Positions 31,601-43,839 are shown, numbered from the stretch's first letter. The stretch is 64,000 bases of DNA from Zarea fungicola (GCA_900169235.1 FWCC01000008.1:112604-176603), one strand, 5' to 3'. A program made the numbers and translations. Notes: generated by a model not told the origin, from the letters alone.

Positions 31601-33528
31601 TCCGCATTGCTGAAGCCGTACAATTTCGCAAACTCCCATGATGATGTGGAAAGCAGAAGTTTTGCAATCCGGGCTAAACAAGGTTTCCAAAGACGGAAGC
31701 AGAGTGCTGGTCTCCCTTGTGCATGGAAATCTCCACCCATGCGAGACATAACAATGAGAGAATTATAAGTTGTAAAATAAGAATGTCGAGGGAAATAAAA
31801 AAGAAAAAGGAAAGAAAGCAAGTTGATAACATTTCATTTTCTTTAATCGCGGCTGGAGAAAGTTGGCCAGAGTACACGCTGGCTATGCAGCCCCATGAAT
31901 AACTAAGGAGTTGGTGATGCATGAACACAACACTACGGCCGGTGTGGATCTCATAAAGTGGACTGAAACTGCACAGACTCTATCCTGCCTGTATAATAAC
32001 AATAACAAGAACAATAATAAATCTCAAAAAGAAGTGAGATGATCTTTCTAAGGGGATGTATTGTGCGACCAGTTATAGGGCGGCGACAGAGATGCTGCCA
32101 CTTTTGGGGGGCTAATTTCATGCGAGACACGGACGGTGAGATGAGAGGGATTGCAATTTTCTCAGCAAGCTCACCCACCCTGCGAGGAGACTCCCTCTTC
32201 TGAATTACAAGTCAAAATAGTTAATAGCTACATAGTTAACAGGTATTTGGCCTTTTGCGTTAATTTCCTCGGGCTTTAGACGAGCAGAACGACAAAAGTT
32301 GCGTCCGGGCATCGATATTCAACTCTTCACAGGCAAAAATATTCACAAGCTTTTCCCTCATGTTAATAAGTGATGGGCAGGCAACTAAAAAACGCCCATT
32401 ATACCATAAATGGCAACTGATTTTCATAGAAGCCGAGGTACCGTGTGAGATGGGCGTGTTAGTTGATGCCGAGCACTAAAAAGTAGTTACTAGAAAAGCC
32501 TGCCAGCCGAGATTTGTAGGCACAGAGGAGGTTCTGCCTGCCAGCCTGGACTTGCGATCCGCCCCCCCCCCCCCCCCCCCNNACTTGCGATCCGCCCCCC
32601 CCCCCGCCTCCAGATTCCCTCAACACCATCATCAGCATCACCAACACCTGCACTCAACGACACAGAAGCACACACTTCCTTCTCTCGCCCACCCCGGCTT
32701 CTCTCTCCACCGCGCCCAATTCAGCTACCGGACGCCACCAACTGCTTAACGAGGAAGAGCCTCAGTTCACTTTTCCCAAACTCTGTCATCCACCTACGCT
32801 AACTCATGCTCTCCCCACAACGCTAGGCGTGGCTCACCCCCCTTCTGTCCACTACCCCGGTTGCATCTCCACCGAGAGTCATCCACCAGGAGCCGCTTCT
32901 TGCAGCGCTGCTCGGCTTGCTGGGTTGGTTTCCGTCTGTGCTGCTTTTCAGAGGCCTAATAACCAAAATATGGGAACCAGACTTGGGGAAACCTGGGGTG
33001 TCGTTGCTGCTCAGCTCTGCCAAGTTTTGCCCGTGCTCCGGCGCACTCCCCCATTGTCTCCTCCACTGAACTCAATTGCTCGACCCAGGCAAAACACCCC
33101 AATCGAGAATGGGTTCTCGACCTAGCTATTCCGCCCACACTCACTTGCCATTGTCGTCTTCATGGCAATACCACCCTAGCTCCGAGGTTCTGTCTAACTT
33201 TCTCCGCTTTCTCTTAACCATCCATCACATCACGGAAAACACACGCCCCCCCCTTCTGGTAAGGCCGCCGGCCATGCAAAAAAATCGTTCCTCGTTCCCT
33301 CGTACATCTTGAACCGAATGCTGTTGATATCCACCCCAGGTCAAGGCCATATTACATATCTACTCCTCCTTTACCCTAGCCTCTTTTTTTTCTTACTTGG
33401 GCTTCTCTTCTTTCTTCTTCTATACCTCTTCCAACCTTGCCAATTGCTCTGTTTAAGTGGGAAGCCAATACACCAGTCCAAACAAGACAGCTTCCTTTCT
33501 GGTGAGGCAAACCACAACATCCACAACC
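28697..33528. other. 4.8-kb gene-poor region and leader of the repeat-protein gene
   Basis: No gene supported between 28.7 and 32.6 kb; frames are short and lack features. An A-rich run lies at about 31421-31438. From roughly 32.6 kb the plus strand becomes pyrimidine-rich, peaking at 33380-33435, as in leaders of strongly expressed fungal genes. An upstream ATG at 33318 opens a long frame overlapping the main start, so either transcription begins after it or a leader intron removes it. Confidence 0.45.
32550..32605. repeat. Poly-C seam with duplicated 12-mer (assembly artefact)
   Basis: ACTTGCGATCCG followed by C19 (to 32580), then two Ns, then the same ACTTGCGATCCG followed by C11. The same short sequence on both sides of an ambiguous join indicates that one homopolymer was assembled twice. 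The true length of the C tract is unknown. Confidence 0.75.
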
Positions 33529-33816
33529 ATGAGGTGGACATCACTTCTGGTGGGAGCCGTGGCCCCCGTAGCCATCATCGCTACCGGCACACGCACACAT
33601 TCTCCCCCAGAGACCACGATTGAGGACTTGTTGAAACGGGATAACCTTGACGAGATTCTTGCCAGGCACAACCTGGCCCTGGTTCCTCGCAGCCAACTCA
33701 CCGACACACTAACCGAGTTGACTGCTCTGCTCAAGAGACAGCAGGAGCAGGATCGTGTGGACCCCAGAATATCTCATCTTTTACGTCGACAGAATGCCAC
33801 GAACCCAAACTCTGGT

Positions 33817-33851
<35 letters not shown>

Positions 33852-36800
33852 TGGCAATGCCCAGGCCCAAGGCTTACTAGGCAACCAAAACGGCCTTCTC
33901 GACGGTCTTCTCGACCCTCTAGTATCCGGCGTCACAAATGCTCTCGGTGGTATATTCGATCCTATTCTTAAGCCCATTGAAGAGCTTGTTTCGACTCTGC
34001 AAGCAGTATCATCACTGCTCACGCCTGAGTTCATCCAGGGTGTTCATGATGGTCTCATCGGCCTTGGCAAGACGTTGAAAGATCCAATCCCTGATATGCT
34101 CCGTGACATTGTCACTGTCGGCCAGCCCATCATTGACTCACTCGGCAAGCTGGATTTACCCAGTCTCATCCAGCAGCTCGAGCCCCTCATCAAGGAGCTC
34201 AGTGGCCTCGACCTTGCTAGTCTCTTGGATGCGATCAAGCCTCTACTCACTGGTACTGAGATTACCAAGATCATCTCAATTATCGACGGAGCGGAGCCGT
34301 TGGTCGCCAGCCTTGGCAAGCTCGACTTACAGGATCTCATTACGCAACTTGAGCCGATCATCAAGCAGCTTGGTGGTCTCGATTTGGATGGCATTCTCCA
34401 AGCCCTTGCACCGATACTAGATCCGGCTGAGATTACCAAGGTCAAGTCCATCATTGACGGTGCAGAGCCTCTGGTCGCCAGCCTTGGCAAGCTCGACTTA
34501 CAAGATCTCATTACGCAACTTGAGCCTATCATCAAGCAGCTCGGTGGACTCGATTTGGATGGTATTCTTCAAGCGCTCGCACCAATTCTTGATCCAGCTG
34601 AGATCACTAAGATCAAGTCGATTATTGACGGCGCAGAACCCTTAGTTGCCAGTCTTGGCAAGCTCGACTTACAAGATCTTATTACACAGCTTGAGCCTCT
34701 CATCAAGCAGCTTAGTGGGCTTGACTTGGATGGCATCCTTGAAGCGCTCGCACCAATTCTTGATCCAGCTGAGATCACCAAGATCAAGTCAATCATTGAC
34801 GGTGCTGAGCCCCTCGTGGCGTCCCTCGGCAAGCTCGATCTTGAGAAGCTTCTTGATCAGCTACAGCCCATTCTTCAGGAACTTGGCCAACTTGANNNNN
34901 NNNNNNNNNNNNNNNNNNNNNNNNNNNNNNNNNNNNNNNNNNNNNNNNNNNNNNNNNATAATTTCCATCATTGATGGTGCGGAGCCTCTTGTCGCCTCCC
35001 TTGGCAAGCTTGATCTTCAAAAGCTTCTCGACCAACTGCAGCCTATCTTGCAGGAGCTTGGGCAGCTTGACCTCAAGTCTCTCTTCGACGCTCTCCAGCC
35101 ACTCCTCTCTGCGGATGAGATTAAGAAAATCATTTCTATTATTGATGGTGCTGCCCCTCTTATTGCGTCTCTTGGCAAACTTGACCTTGAGAAGCTTCTC
35201 GACCAGTTGCAACCCATACTTCAGGAGCTTGGTCAGCTGGATCTTAAGTCTCTATTTGATGCCATACAGCCTCTGCTGTCCTCTGATGAAATAAAGAAGA
35301 TTATTTCCATCATTGATGGTGCTGAGCCTCTTGTTGCATCCCTTGGTAAACTTGATTTGCAGAAGCTGTTTGACCAACTCGGTCCTCTTCTCGATGCGCT
35401 CGGTGAAATTGATCTCAAGAGTCTTGTGGAAGCTATTGCTCCTCTGCTCACAAAGGAGACCATCCAAGGGATTGTCCTCCTGCTGTTCAATGCCGAGCAG
35501 CTCCTCACATCGGACTTTGTCTCTCAAACCAAGTCCCTCATCTCTGGTGCCGAGCCTCTCATTGCTTCACTTGGCAAGCTTGATCTTCAAAAGTTGATTA
35601 CACAGATCGGACCTATCTTGGACGAGCTAGGCAACATTGACCTGAAGAGCCTCTTTGATGCTGTGATGCCTTTGCTGACTCCCGACACTATCAAGAAGCT
35701 TATTAACATTGTCAACGGCGCTGAACCTCTTATTGATAGCCTCGGTCAGCTTGATCTAAAGTCGCTGCTTGACCAGGTCGGCCCTCTTCTGAACGAACTT
35801 GGCAAGATTGATCTAAAGGGTCTTCTCGATGCCATTGCCCCTCTGCTTACCCCCGACACCGTCAAGGGCCTTGTCCTGCTTCTCTTCAATGCTGAGCAGC
35901 TGCTGACTTCCGACTTTGTCAGTGACACCAAGTCTCTCATTAGCGGCGCCCTGCCCCTCATTTCTGGTCTCAAGGACGTCGATTTCAAGAGCCTCTTGGC
36001 TCAACTTTCTCCTCTTCTCAATGCCCTCAGCAAGATCGACCTCAAAGGACTTCTCGACGCCATCAGCCCTCTGCTTACCCCTGAGGCAATTCGTGGTCTT
36101 CTTGGCCTCCTTGGTAACGCTGAAGACTTGCTCACGGGTGACTTTGTCAAGGACACTCGAAGCCTTATCTCCGGCGCTGGCCCCCTGCTGGCTGCCCTCG
36201 GCAGTGTTGACCTCCAGGGTCTGTTCAAGCAGCTTGGTCCTCTTCTGGATACTCTCAGCAAGCTTGATCTCAATGGCATTCTACAGTCACTGTCTCCTCT
36301 TCTTTCCAAAGATAGCATTCAGAAGATTGTCGGTCTTGTGGGTAATGCCGAGAATCTCCTCTCCGCAGACTTTGTCTCGAATACCAAGACTCTCATTGGC
36401 GAAGCTGTTCCTCTTCTGGATGAAGTCAAGCCTCTGCTATCTGCACTTGGCGAGATTGATCTTCCTGATCTTCTCAAGCAACTTGGTCCTCTCCTTAAGC
36501 AACTCAGCCCTCTGCTGTCTGCTCTTGGTGAAATTGACCTCCAGGGCATCTTTAATGTTCTCAAGCCTTTCCTCACACCTGACACGGTCAAGGGCCTCCT
36601 GGGTCTCGTCTACAACGCCGAGGCTCTCCTGACGACCAAATTTGTCAACGAGACCTCTACCCTGATTAGCGGCGCCGTGCCACTTGTCCAAGCCCTTGAT
36701 GGCATTGACTTGCCTGAACTGCTCAACGAGCTCAAGCCGCTGCTCGATGCCGTGAAGCCGCTCCTTGATGCTCTCGGTGATATTGATATCAAGGGCCTGA

Positions 36801-37015
36801 TTGGCGCCATCAAACCACTGCTGACAACGCAGACCATTGATGGCATCGCAACCTTGTTGCTCAATGCCGAGACCCTGCTCACATCCACCTTTGTCAGCCA
36901 GACAAAGGAGCTGATTGGTGATGCTACGCCCTTGGTTGCTACAGTATCAGACTTACTACAAGCCATATTTTCTGCTCTAATGGGTCCAGCGACAAGCAGC
37001 GGTGGCTCATCATGA
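33529..37015 (+). CDS. Secreted-looking protein of 14 leucine-rich tandem units (interrupted by assembly gap)
   Basis: One gene, cut by 62 Ns. It starts at the first in-frame ATG (MRWTSLLVGAVAPVAIIATG, signal-peptide-like) and stops at 37013-37015. Kex2-like pairs (LLKRD, LLKRQ, LLRRQ) occur in the first 100 residues, followed by a poly-Ser run encoded by AGC triplets. Fourteen tandem units fill 34138 to about 36950, with the consensus SLGKLDLxxLLxxLxPLL. Units 1-7 and 9 are 57 residues; 8, 10 and 11 are 76; 12 and 13 are 83; unit 14 is similar plus tail. The sides of the gap are out of register: spacing across it is 175 instead of 171 nt. With a 58-nt gap the CDS would be 3,483 nt, or 1,160 residues. 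No known domain recognised. Secretion is inferred from the N-terminus; the amphipathic Leu/Asp/Pro pattern suggests stacked helices or a lipid-facing surface. Confidence 0.82.
33817..33845 (+). repeat. AGC trinucleotide run encoding poly-Ser
   Basis: About ten AGC/AGT codons in a row within the repeat-protein gene, between its N-terminal propeptide-like part and the unit array. Likely length-variable. Confidence 0.85.
34138..36950 (+). repeat. Coding tandem array of 171-, 228- and 249-nt units
   Basis: Unit starts at 34138, 34309, 34480, 34651, 34822, 34997, 35168, 35339, 35567, 35738, 35966, 36194, 36443 and 36692. Unit sizes are 57, 76 or 83 codons. 57 is 3 x 19 and 76 is 4 x 19, and the first two 19-residue modules of each unit align (SLGKLDLQDLITQLEPIIK with QLGGLDLDGILQALAPILD). 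Units 2-4 are nearly identical in DNA; later units differ widely. Confidence 0.9.
34896..34957. other. Assembly gap of 62 Ns inside the array
   Basis: The gap falls in unit 5, where near-identical repeats are hardest to assemble. Unit spacing and reading frame both call for 58 nt (or 58 plus whole 171-nt units). Confidence 0.9.
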
Positions 37016-38210
37016 GTTAAGCGGAGATGATGGTCAAGTCATATTCTGCATATACATATTTTTTTCTCTCCAGTATTTACCGGGTTATCTATTTTGGAAT
37101 GTTTTAGATGAATTTTACATGAAGCGTACGGATCGGGGTATACCAATGACTCCCGAAATTGGGGTTTGATGACTTGCAAAAGATAATGATGGCATTGTTT
37201 CCATTGGTATGGAAATTGGCAAGCGACAACGAAGTTGGGGGCTGATTGCTCTTGCCTACAGGCGGAGACTGGACATATGGTGCATATGATGATGTTAATG
37301 AGTCTAGTAAATATTTAGCTGAAATGCTATCAATATTTTTTTTCATTTAACTTCTCGATATGTTGTGATACTGACTCGATATCAGAATGAGTACTTCGAT
37401 GGGTTTTCCCCTTCTTTTTCTTCTTCTTTGGTGAATGCTTGCCGATGCTAATTTTAGAGGCCGCCACTTAGATAACAGATGAGCTGCAATGGGGATCTTC
37501 CGTTGGTTGGTTTCAGCTAGTTTTACGTCGTCTCGCCAAGCTCAACGAAACTAGCTTGACTCAGTGTGCCAGTCCAGAAATCCGATTTTATCTTGCTAAA
37601 GACTGGCTGGCTAAAAGCAGTTACTGTTTTGGGTTTGTCCTTTGTTGCCTTGCTGTTGATCTGGAAATGAAGCCTTTTTGGAGCTAGGCCTAGGCCTCAT
37701 TATCGTTCGCACAAACCTGTTGTCAATCACGGAGCGATGTCACGTCGATCGGCTTTGAAGTTTCCTGTCCTGTTCTTGTATTTGTCAATGGAGTATTGTT
37801 TGGTGACATCGCGCGGGGTCTATCTGACCATCTCTTATGTTCAGTTTCGGGCATGGATGAGCCAAGAGCGGGATTAAATAGTTGCCCATTAGCTACTACG
37901 TATAGGCGAGAGGTCGGAGCTGAGCCGAAGAGGAGAAGAGACAAAAATGATGATTTCATCCATCAAGATTCAATCAAGGCATCTAAAACGCCGTAAAGAA
38001 ACACCCGCACCCAAAAGCTATATACATAACTAATAATACACTCTCAGAATTCATGCTCCGTGTAGCGGTCTGTCACGTCACCGTCTCTCTCCCCTTTCAA
38101 GTTTTTGTTACGTGTATTCTAGTAACTTCATCGCCTTGTTCGTCAATCTTGTTTCGTTGGTTAAAATGTTTCTACTTGAAGCCGCCTGCCTATTCTTCCA
38201 CTTTATTTTT
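37016..38210. other. Convergent 3' region of the repeat-protein and FkbM genes
   Basis: 1.2 kb. A 78-codon minus-strand frame (37723-37959) has a hydrophobic N-terminus (MKSSFLSLLLFG) but no Cys, domain or splice support, so it is not called. Nothing else seen. Confidence 0.45.
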
Positions 38211-39169
38211 TTATGTGGAGGAATCGTAGTGAGGACAGTTAATACCCTCCTTCTTGAGCTTCTCGACTCCCTTGACGGCGGCCTGGCGCATCTCATCGGT
38301 AGGCAGGCTGTCGTGCCACTCGATCAGGAGGTGGTCGACGACAGTCCAGACGCGCATCTCAGCCATGTGAGGCAGAATCTCGTACTCGGCGCCCTCAATG
38401 TCCATCTTGACGACGACAAAGTCATGGGGCAGGGTGTTCATGAGCAACCAGCGGGAGATGTTGATGGCAGACAGGTCGGTCCCCTTGCCACCGGAAGCAA
38501 CGGCATCGGGATGGTTCTTGAGGGTGGAAGAGCCCCAGTAGTCATTGTCGGTGTTGACCTTGTCGAGATAGAACGTGCGGATGCCATCCTTGGTATCGAC
38601 GACGGTGGAGGGGTAGATGGTGATTTGCTTGCCTTGAGCACCGTACTTCTGCTTCGCTTTAACAAGATGGTCGTTGAAAATAGGGTTTGCTTCGAACAGG
38701 AAGATTTCTAAGTACAGGGTGGCCTGTTAGCATCAAAGCGGCGGATGTGCGGTAGTTTGGCCGTTATTAGCGGTTCGAGAGGGGGAGTGGTCAGCTTACC
38801 AGCTTCTTCGTGAGTTGCCCAGCTTGGTGACGGGAACTCGTACTTGAACTTGGCTTCGGGGTGTTGCAGGAACGTCTCGAGGGAGTCAGCACCGTTGGCG
38901 CCAAGATCAACGAAGATAAAGCGCGGCTTGTCCATCTTAGAACTGTCGCCAGACGCTTTTTGAACGGCTGAGGTAGGCTCGGGACCTGCGGTGACAGTGA
39001 CAGTCACCTGCGCAGTGTGGCCAGAGGAGCCCTTGGCAGCCGATTTTTCACCTTCATTGGTGTAATTGTACGATGAACCAGTCAGGTTGTTGCGCCAAAA
39101 GGTGATGAGGAGGAAAGCCGCCACGGTCACAATTGCAATCGTGGGGAAAATGTTGCCTTTGGAGACCAT
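38211..39169 (-). CDS. FkbM-family methyltransferase with N-terminal membrane anchor
   Basis: SAM-dependent methyltransferase fold of the FkbM group. Exons are 38800-39169 and 38211-38707 (288 residues); the 92-nt intron has a GCTAAC branch point. The N-terminus MVSKGNIFPTIAIVTVAAFL contains one transmembrane helix (signal anchor), then a Ser/Thr-rich stem of about 50 residues. The SAM motif is FIFVDLGANGADSLETFL, and the conserved FkbM block is VVVKMDIEGAEYEILPHM, followed by IEWH. The layout predicts a type II protein in the Golgi or ER, perhaps methylating a sugar; the acceptor is unknown. Confidence 0.88.
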
Positions 39170-41377
39170 GATGACTGGGGTTTGTTGGCTCTGGTTGAAA
39201 GAGCCTAAACAGGGAGCAAGGAGATAAAATAAGCCGAGGCCAAGAAATGAAGAGATGCAGAAAAAAATAGTAAAACTGAAAAGTTAAATGGAGAAATAAG
39301 AACGAATGTAGCCTCACAAAACCTGAGATAAGGCGAAAAGAAAGGGAGGGACACGACTCTGCCTCCCGTAAACGGCTTGGGGGACGACTCTATCTATGCG
39401 AGCAGCGTATGTTTAACCACTCAGATAGAAATGGGCAAACGGCGGTACTGGGGCTGGATTAGGCTCCTGGGTCTCCCCGAGACCAGGACCACGCGGCTTC
39501 GCAGCCGTTCTGGGTTCTCATGCCCCTTGTCACTAACATTACAAGGGCCTGCCCCCCAGGCTTGCATGCCACTATAGACTGTGGCTCACGCTAGTGAAGC
39601 TAGGGTCTTATTAATTGGATAGCTACGTTGGGAGTAGTGACGCGACTAAAGACTCCCCATGCTATCCTGCAACTCGTTAGTTGCCAACCTTGTTTCGGTC
39701 ATACGAGACCATTGACAGCCTGTGAGGCCGCTGCGCCACTCAGAGCAGCCATCAGGACCACGTTTTATTCATCGTCCATTCCTTGAGCCCTGTAAGGACG
39801 AAGGGTAAGATTGAGCATTTACAGCAAAACAAGCTTTTTGCGCCACCGTGTTTAACAGCATTTGACACTCAAACATGCCAAGGCATGCCGATTCCATCCC
39901 TGAGTCAAAGAACATTGAACAATGAGAAGTGAAACCGTTTATAGAGGGAACGATCTGCGCCGGGACTGGGGCGCCAGACATGCCTGGCGCGTCAGCTCGG
40001 TATCTCGAGCGAGGAGAAGAGGGGAAAGGCGTTGGCAAGTTACCAAAATAACTACTAGTTACTCTGTAGTTTAGCCCTTGGACATTCTGCACCCGTCTCA
40101 AAGTTCCACCATAGGTTTGTTGGTGGGGATTCTTTTTATTTTGGGACACGCGTGCACCAGATTTTACTTGCTGCTGCTATGCGTTTTGCGGCTGCACTAG
40201 CTTTTGTTATTTTTAAAATTACAAAGGGCTGTCTGTTCAGGAATGGCAGCATATAAACTGTGTTTGATGCACATGCACATGCGTGCGTCCCGAGGCCGCC
40301 ACAGAGTAATCAGCCCCAGCCCAGCCTGAATTCGCAGAGAAAAAGCAGTTACCAATAGGATCGCCCAGTCGTGCGGACCTTCTGCCTTTGTGGCTGCGAT
40401 CCCCGCACAACCAACTATTACTGGTACAAGACATTCAGCCTGTCTGCTACTCTGGTTGCCTCAGTCAAGCCTCGTTGGCTCAGCCGACAAGGGTATACGA
40501 CGAAGGATCAGCCCGCTAACATCCTGTAGCGCCACCTCCATGTACGTCCTCAGGGGGCGCCAGCACTATCTTTTGGGTGCTGGCTTGTTTATTTTCGCCA
40601 TCGAACGAGACATAAACGTTGCAGGTTTTCCTTCTTCCTTGTTCCAGCCGTGCGTCGTTGGCGAGAAACCTTAACCCAAACTCTCTTGTATGTCCTAACG
40701 GAATGCAATACTTTCAAGGGAGAGCCGTGAGGGTGGCAACATTCGGCAACGACTCCTCTTGGGTCATTAGACTTTGTGCACTGCAAACAGGGCTGCCACA
40801 TACTTTACTAATTAGGTATTATATAATTAATCCGTAAAGTCGGGGGAAAGGAGGGGCACGGGAAAGGTATGGGTTCAATTGATTTCTCGTGTCTGTTCCC
40901 CCCCTTAGCCTCTTCCGGCCAGTCAGGGCGGCCAATAATAACAATCGTGGCTGATATGTCCCCTGCGAAACCCATACTGTGCTCACACACTGCCTCTTTC
41001 GACAGTGACAGTTGGCTGCTCTGATCCAAAAGGACACACTGCTTGCGCGGCATTTATCATACTTACGCTTCCTTCTTCCACTGGTGTCAGTCTCCCAATT
41101 TTAAACTAATCTACCACACCGCAAACGGCTTGAACATTCGCTTTACGTTTTCTTTCTCTTCTCTTCTCACTATCCCGCTTTGGCTCGCATAATCAAAAGG
41201 CTTGGCATTTTGGTTATTGATTAATTGTTTCGTTTTCTTCTTGTTCTGTCTCATGAGATAGTTCAATTACAGTCGTTGGGACTTGAGCGACTCAACTTCG
41301 CCCCCCCTAGTACCCTTTTTCTACAACAAACAAAAAACTACCCTTTTAACTCACTTCAGTCATTACATTTCATCATC
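39170..41377. other. Divergent region between FkbM and the MFS gene
   Basis: 2.2 kb with no supported gene. The right end (41130-41370) is pyrimidine-rich leader for the transporter gene. Frames of up to 126 codons (39769-40149, minus) lack recognisable features. Confidence 0.45.
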
Positions 41378-43035
41378 ATGGACTTTTATCAAATATCTCT
41401 CGGCCTTTTGGTCGCAGTAAACACAGGTCTGTTGTGGTCGCAGTATCGTCGCAAGAATGGTCAAGGTGGGAAGGGCGGCGAGGCTACCAAGACCTCGGCG
41501 TCATCGCGTAGCTTCCACCTCACCTTTTTCATACCATACATCATGGCTGTAGCTGTTGATTGGCTTCAGGTACGTGAAGAAATGATTCTAAAAAGAAAAT
41601 CTCGGCGGCTGCTATGTTGATACCACCATGCGCATCTTCTAACACACAAATCAGGGTCCACACATCTATGCCATCTACAAGTACGAGAAGAACCTCCCGG
41701 AGAAGATTGTCGCCGCGCTCTACGCGACTGGCTTCGCCGCTGGCGGCATCAGCGCCTCCTTTGCCGGTACCCTCGCGGACCGCTTCGGCCGCAAGCGCGC
41801 CTGTCTGCTCTACTGTGTGCTGTACTTTCTCACATGTCTCTCCATGCTGAGTGACAACCTTACCATCCTCTTCCTGGGCCGCTTCGCGGGCGGCGTGGCC
41901 ACCACACTCCTTTTCAGCGTCTTTGAAGCCTGGATGATTTCGGATTTCCACGAACGCGGGCTTCACATTCCCTCTGTGGATCCGGATGCCAGCTGGCGCA
42001 AGGAAGAGTCGACAGTTGCCGTGGACGAGATTGAGAACGCTCAGAGGGAGCGGATGGAGGCGGCGTCGGCGACACCGCTGGATGCCGTCTTCAGCACCAT
42101 GACGACACTGAGCTGCGTTGTGGCGATTATGTCTGGGGTTGTCGGCGACATGCTCGTTACGGCTTCGGGAACGAGGACGTGGCCGTTCATGGCGTCCATG
42201 TTTTGCAGCGTTGCTGCCGCTGGCATCATTGCAGTAAGCTGGGTAAGTTCAGCCTTGCATTTGATACCAAAGTTTGTGATATGAAGAATTGCTCTAGTAC
42301 TAACAGCGCCTTCTTCACCCTCTCCCTCCAGCGCGAAAACTATGGCTCCTCGTCCTTTGGCGGCGAGCAGAGCCACGCCCAGGCCCCCAGCAGCGCTCGT
42401 CGCTTCGACTTCCTGCGCGACCCCAAGATTCTTGCTCTAGGCCTCACCACATGCGTCTTTGAGGGTACCATGTACCTTTTCATCTTCTTCTGGTCCGCTG
42501 CCCTGAAGAATGCCCGCGATATTGCCTCTGCCGGCTTCTCGTCCACTGATCTCCCCTTTGGCCTCATCTTCTCTAGCTTCATGTGTACTATGCTCGCCGG
42601 CTCCGCCATCTTTAGTCGCCTGCGTAGACGCAACACGAGCAGCTCCGAGATTTTGCTGGGTGTCATTGTGGTGGTTAGCAGCTGTCTGGGACTCGTTGTC
42701 AATGTGCAAGACGAGAGGTTCCTGTTCATCGCTTTTTGCATCATTGAGGGCTGCATCGGCGTATACTTTCCCGCCATGGCGAGCCTGAAGAGCCAGCTAG
42801 TGAATGATGACATTCGTGGGCGTGTATACAGTGTGCTTAGAGCACCCCTGAACGTCTTTGTGGTTGTTGTACATTGTCTGGATGAAGAAGGTATGATCTC
42901 TCACTCTAAATACTCGAGGAAATCAGTATACTTACAACGTATGCAGGAAGCACTCACCGCAACAACGTATTCCTTACCTGTGCAGGCCTGCTCCTTCTTT
43001 CTTTTTTCATCGCTCAGCGTCATTTCCCGAAATGA
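41378..43035 (+). CDS. MFS transporter, MFSD5/MOT2 (molybdate-anion) type
   Basis: Membrane carrier of the major facilitator fold. Exons are 41378-41569, 41655-42242, 42332-42890 and 42947-43035 (475 residues); introns are 85, 89 and 56 nt. The N-terminal helix precedes a Gly/Lys-rich loop; FIPYIMAVAVDWLQGPHIYAIY is the diagnostic MOT2-type segment. Motif A is GTLADRFGRKRACLLY, followed by FLGRFAGGVATTLLFSVFEAW, strongly family-like. The central cytoplasmic loop and FDFLRDPKILALGLTTCVFEG lead into the C-terminal half, which ends with LLLLSFFIAQRHF. The last exon was placed by frame and helix continuity. Family members in algae and humans move molybdate; the substrate here is inferred. Confidence 0.9.
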
Positions 43036-43839
43036 GAGCGCTTCTTCAATGCATAGAAATAGGGGTCTGATGCCTGGTCGACATGCCACTGTATAATAAT
43101 ATGTACTATTCTTAAACATTTGTTGTTGCCAATTTGCTGCTTGGGCAGCATTTGCCTGCGGGCAGTCAGTTAGATAATAGATATGTTCGCCAATCCAATC
43201 TTCTCTTGATTGTGTATTTCTGGCTATCGCTGTGAGATCGTCTTGGCGACGACTAGTTTAATTAATATGCGCTTCACTTATTTCGTGCTGCTCGTCCTGG
43301 CTGTTACGTCTTAGTTGCTAGCTTACCATCTCTAGATTCTTCATTGAACAAAGCAGTGTTGGATGGGAGATGCAGGTCTTAGTAGACATGCAAGACATGT
43401 ACCCGGTGGTGTGTTCTAGCTCAGGAATTATTTACACTTGAATAAGGCTGGCTGCCTATGATGTGGAACGGAAAGGCTCTGACGGAGCACATGCAGCCAA
43501 GCTGCTTCGCCACCTACTAGGCGCGCTACGTGACCGCTTTGGTGTGCGCCTACACTGAACTATGATGCAATGACATCCACAAGGCAAGACGCAGGGCTGA
43601 CAGAATCCTCAAGTCGAACAATTGGCCTCCCAGGGCACCAAGAGGAAGATGCAGTGATGTATTTAAAAGACGCTTTGCCCCATAGCTGACAAGCTCGGGT
43701 ATCTTATTTCAAATAATTTGCACTTTATCTAACCATTACAATCTGCCACTTAATCAACCAAGGACGCGCACGACGAGTTTACATCCTTGCCGACGAACTT
43801 GGTACTGACTTCAAATTTCAAAACAAAACAAAATACCAA
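43036..43839. other. Intergenic
   Basis: 804 nt. 3' end of the transporter gene and promoter of the coiled-coil gene; a TATTTAAAAG stretch near 43661 could be a weak TATA element. No gene seen. Confidence 0.4.

Noticed and set aside
33309..33623. Upstream ORF overlapping the repeat-protein start
   Set aside because: Opens in the pyrimidine-rich leader; hydrophobic run is a by-product of CT-rich DNA, not a protein.
37723..37959. 78-codon ORF with hydrophobic N-terminus
   Set aside because: No Cys, no clear cleavage site, no conserved feature; in a 3' intergenic region.
38112..38711. 199-codon plus-strand ORF
   Set aside because: Antisense shadow of the FkbM methyltransferase exon.
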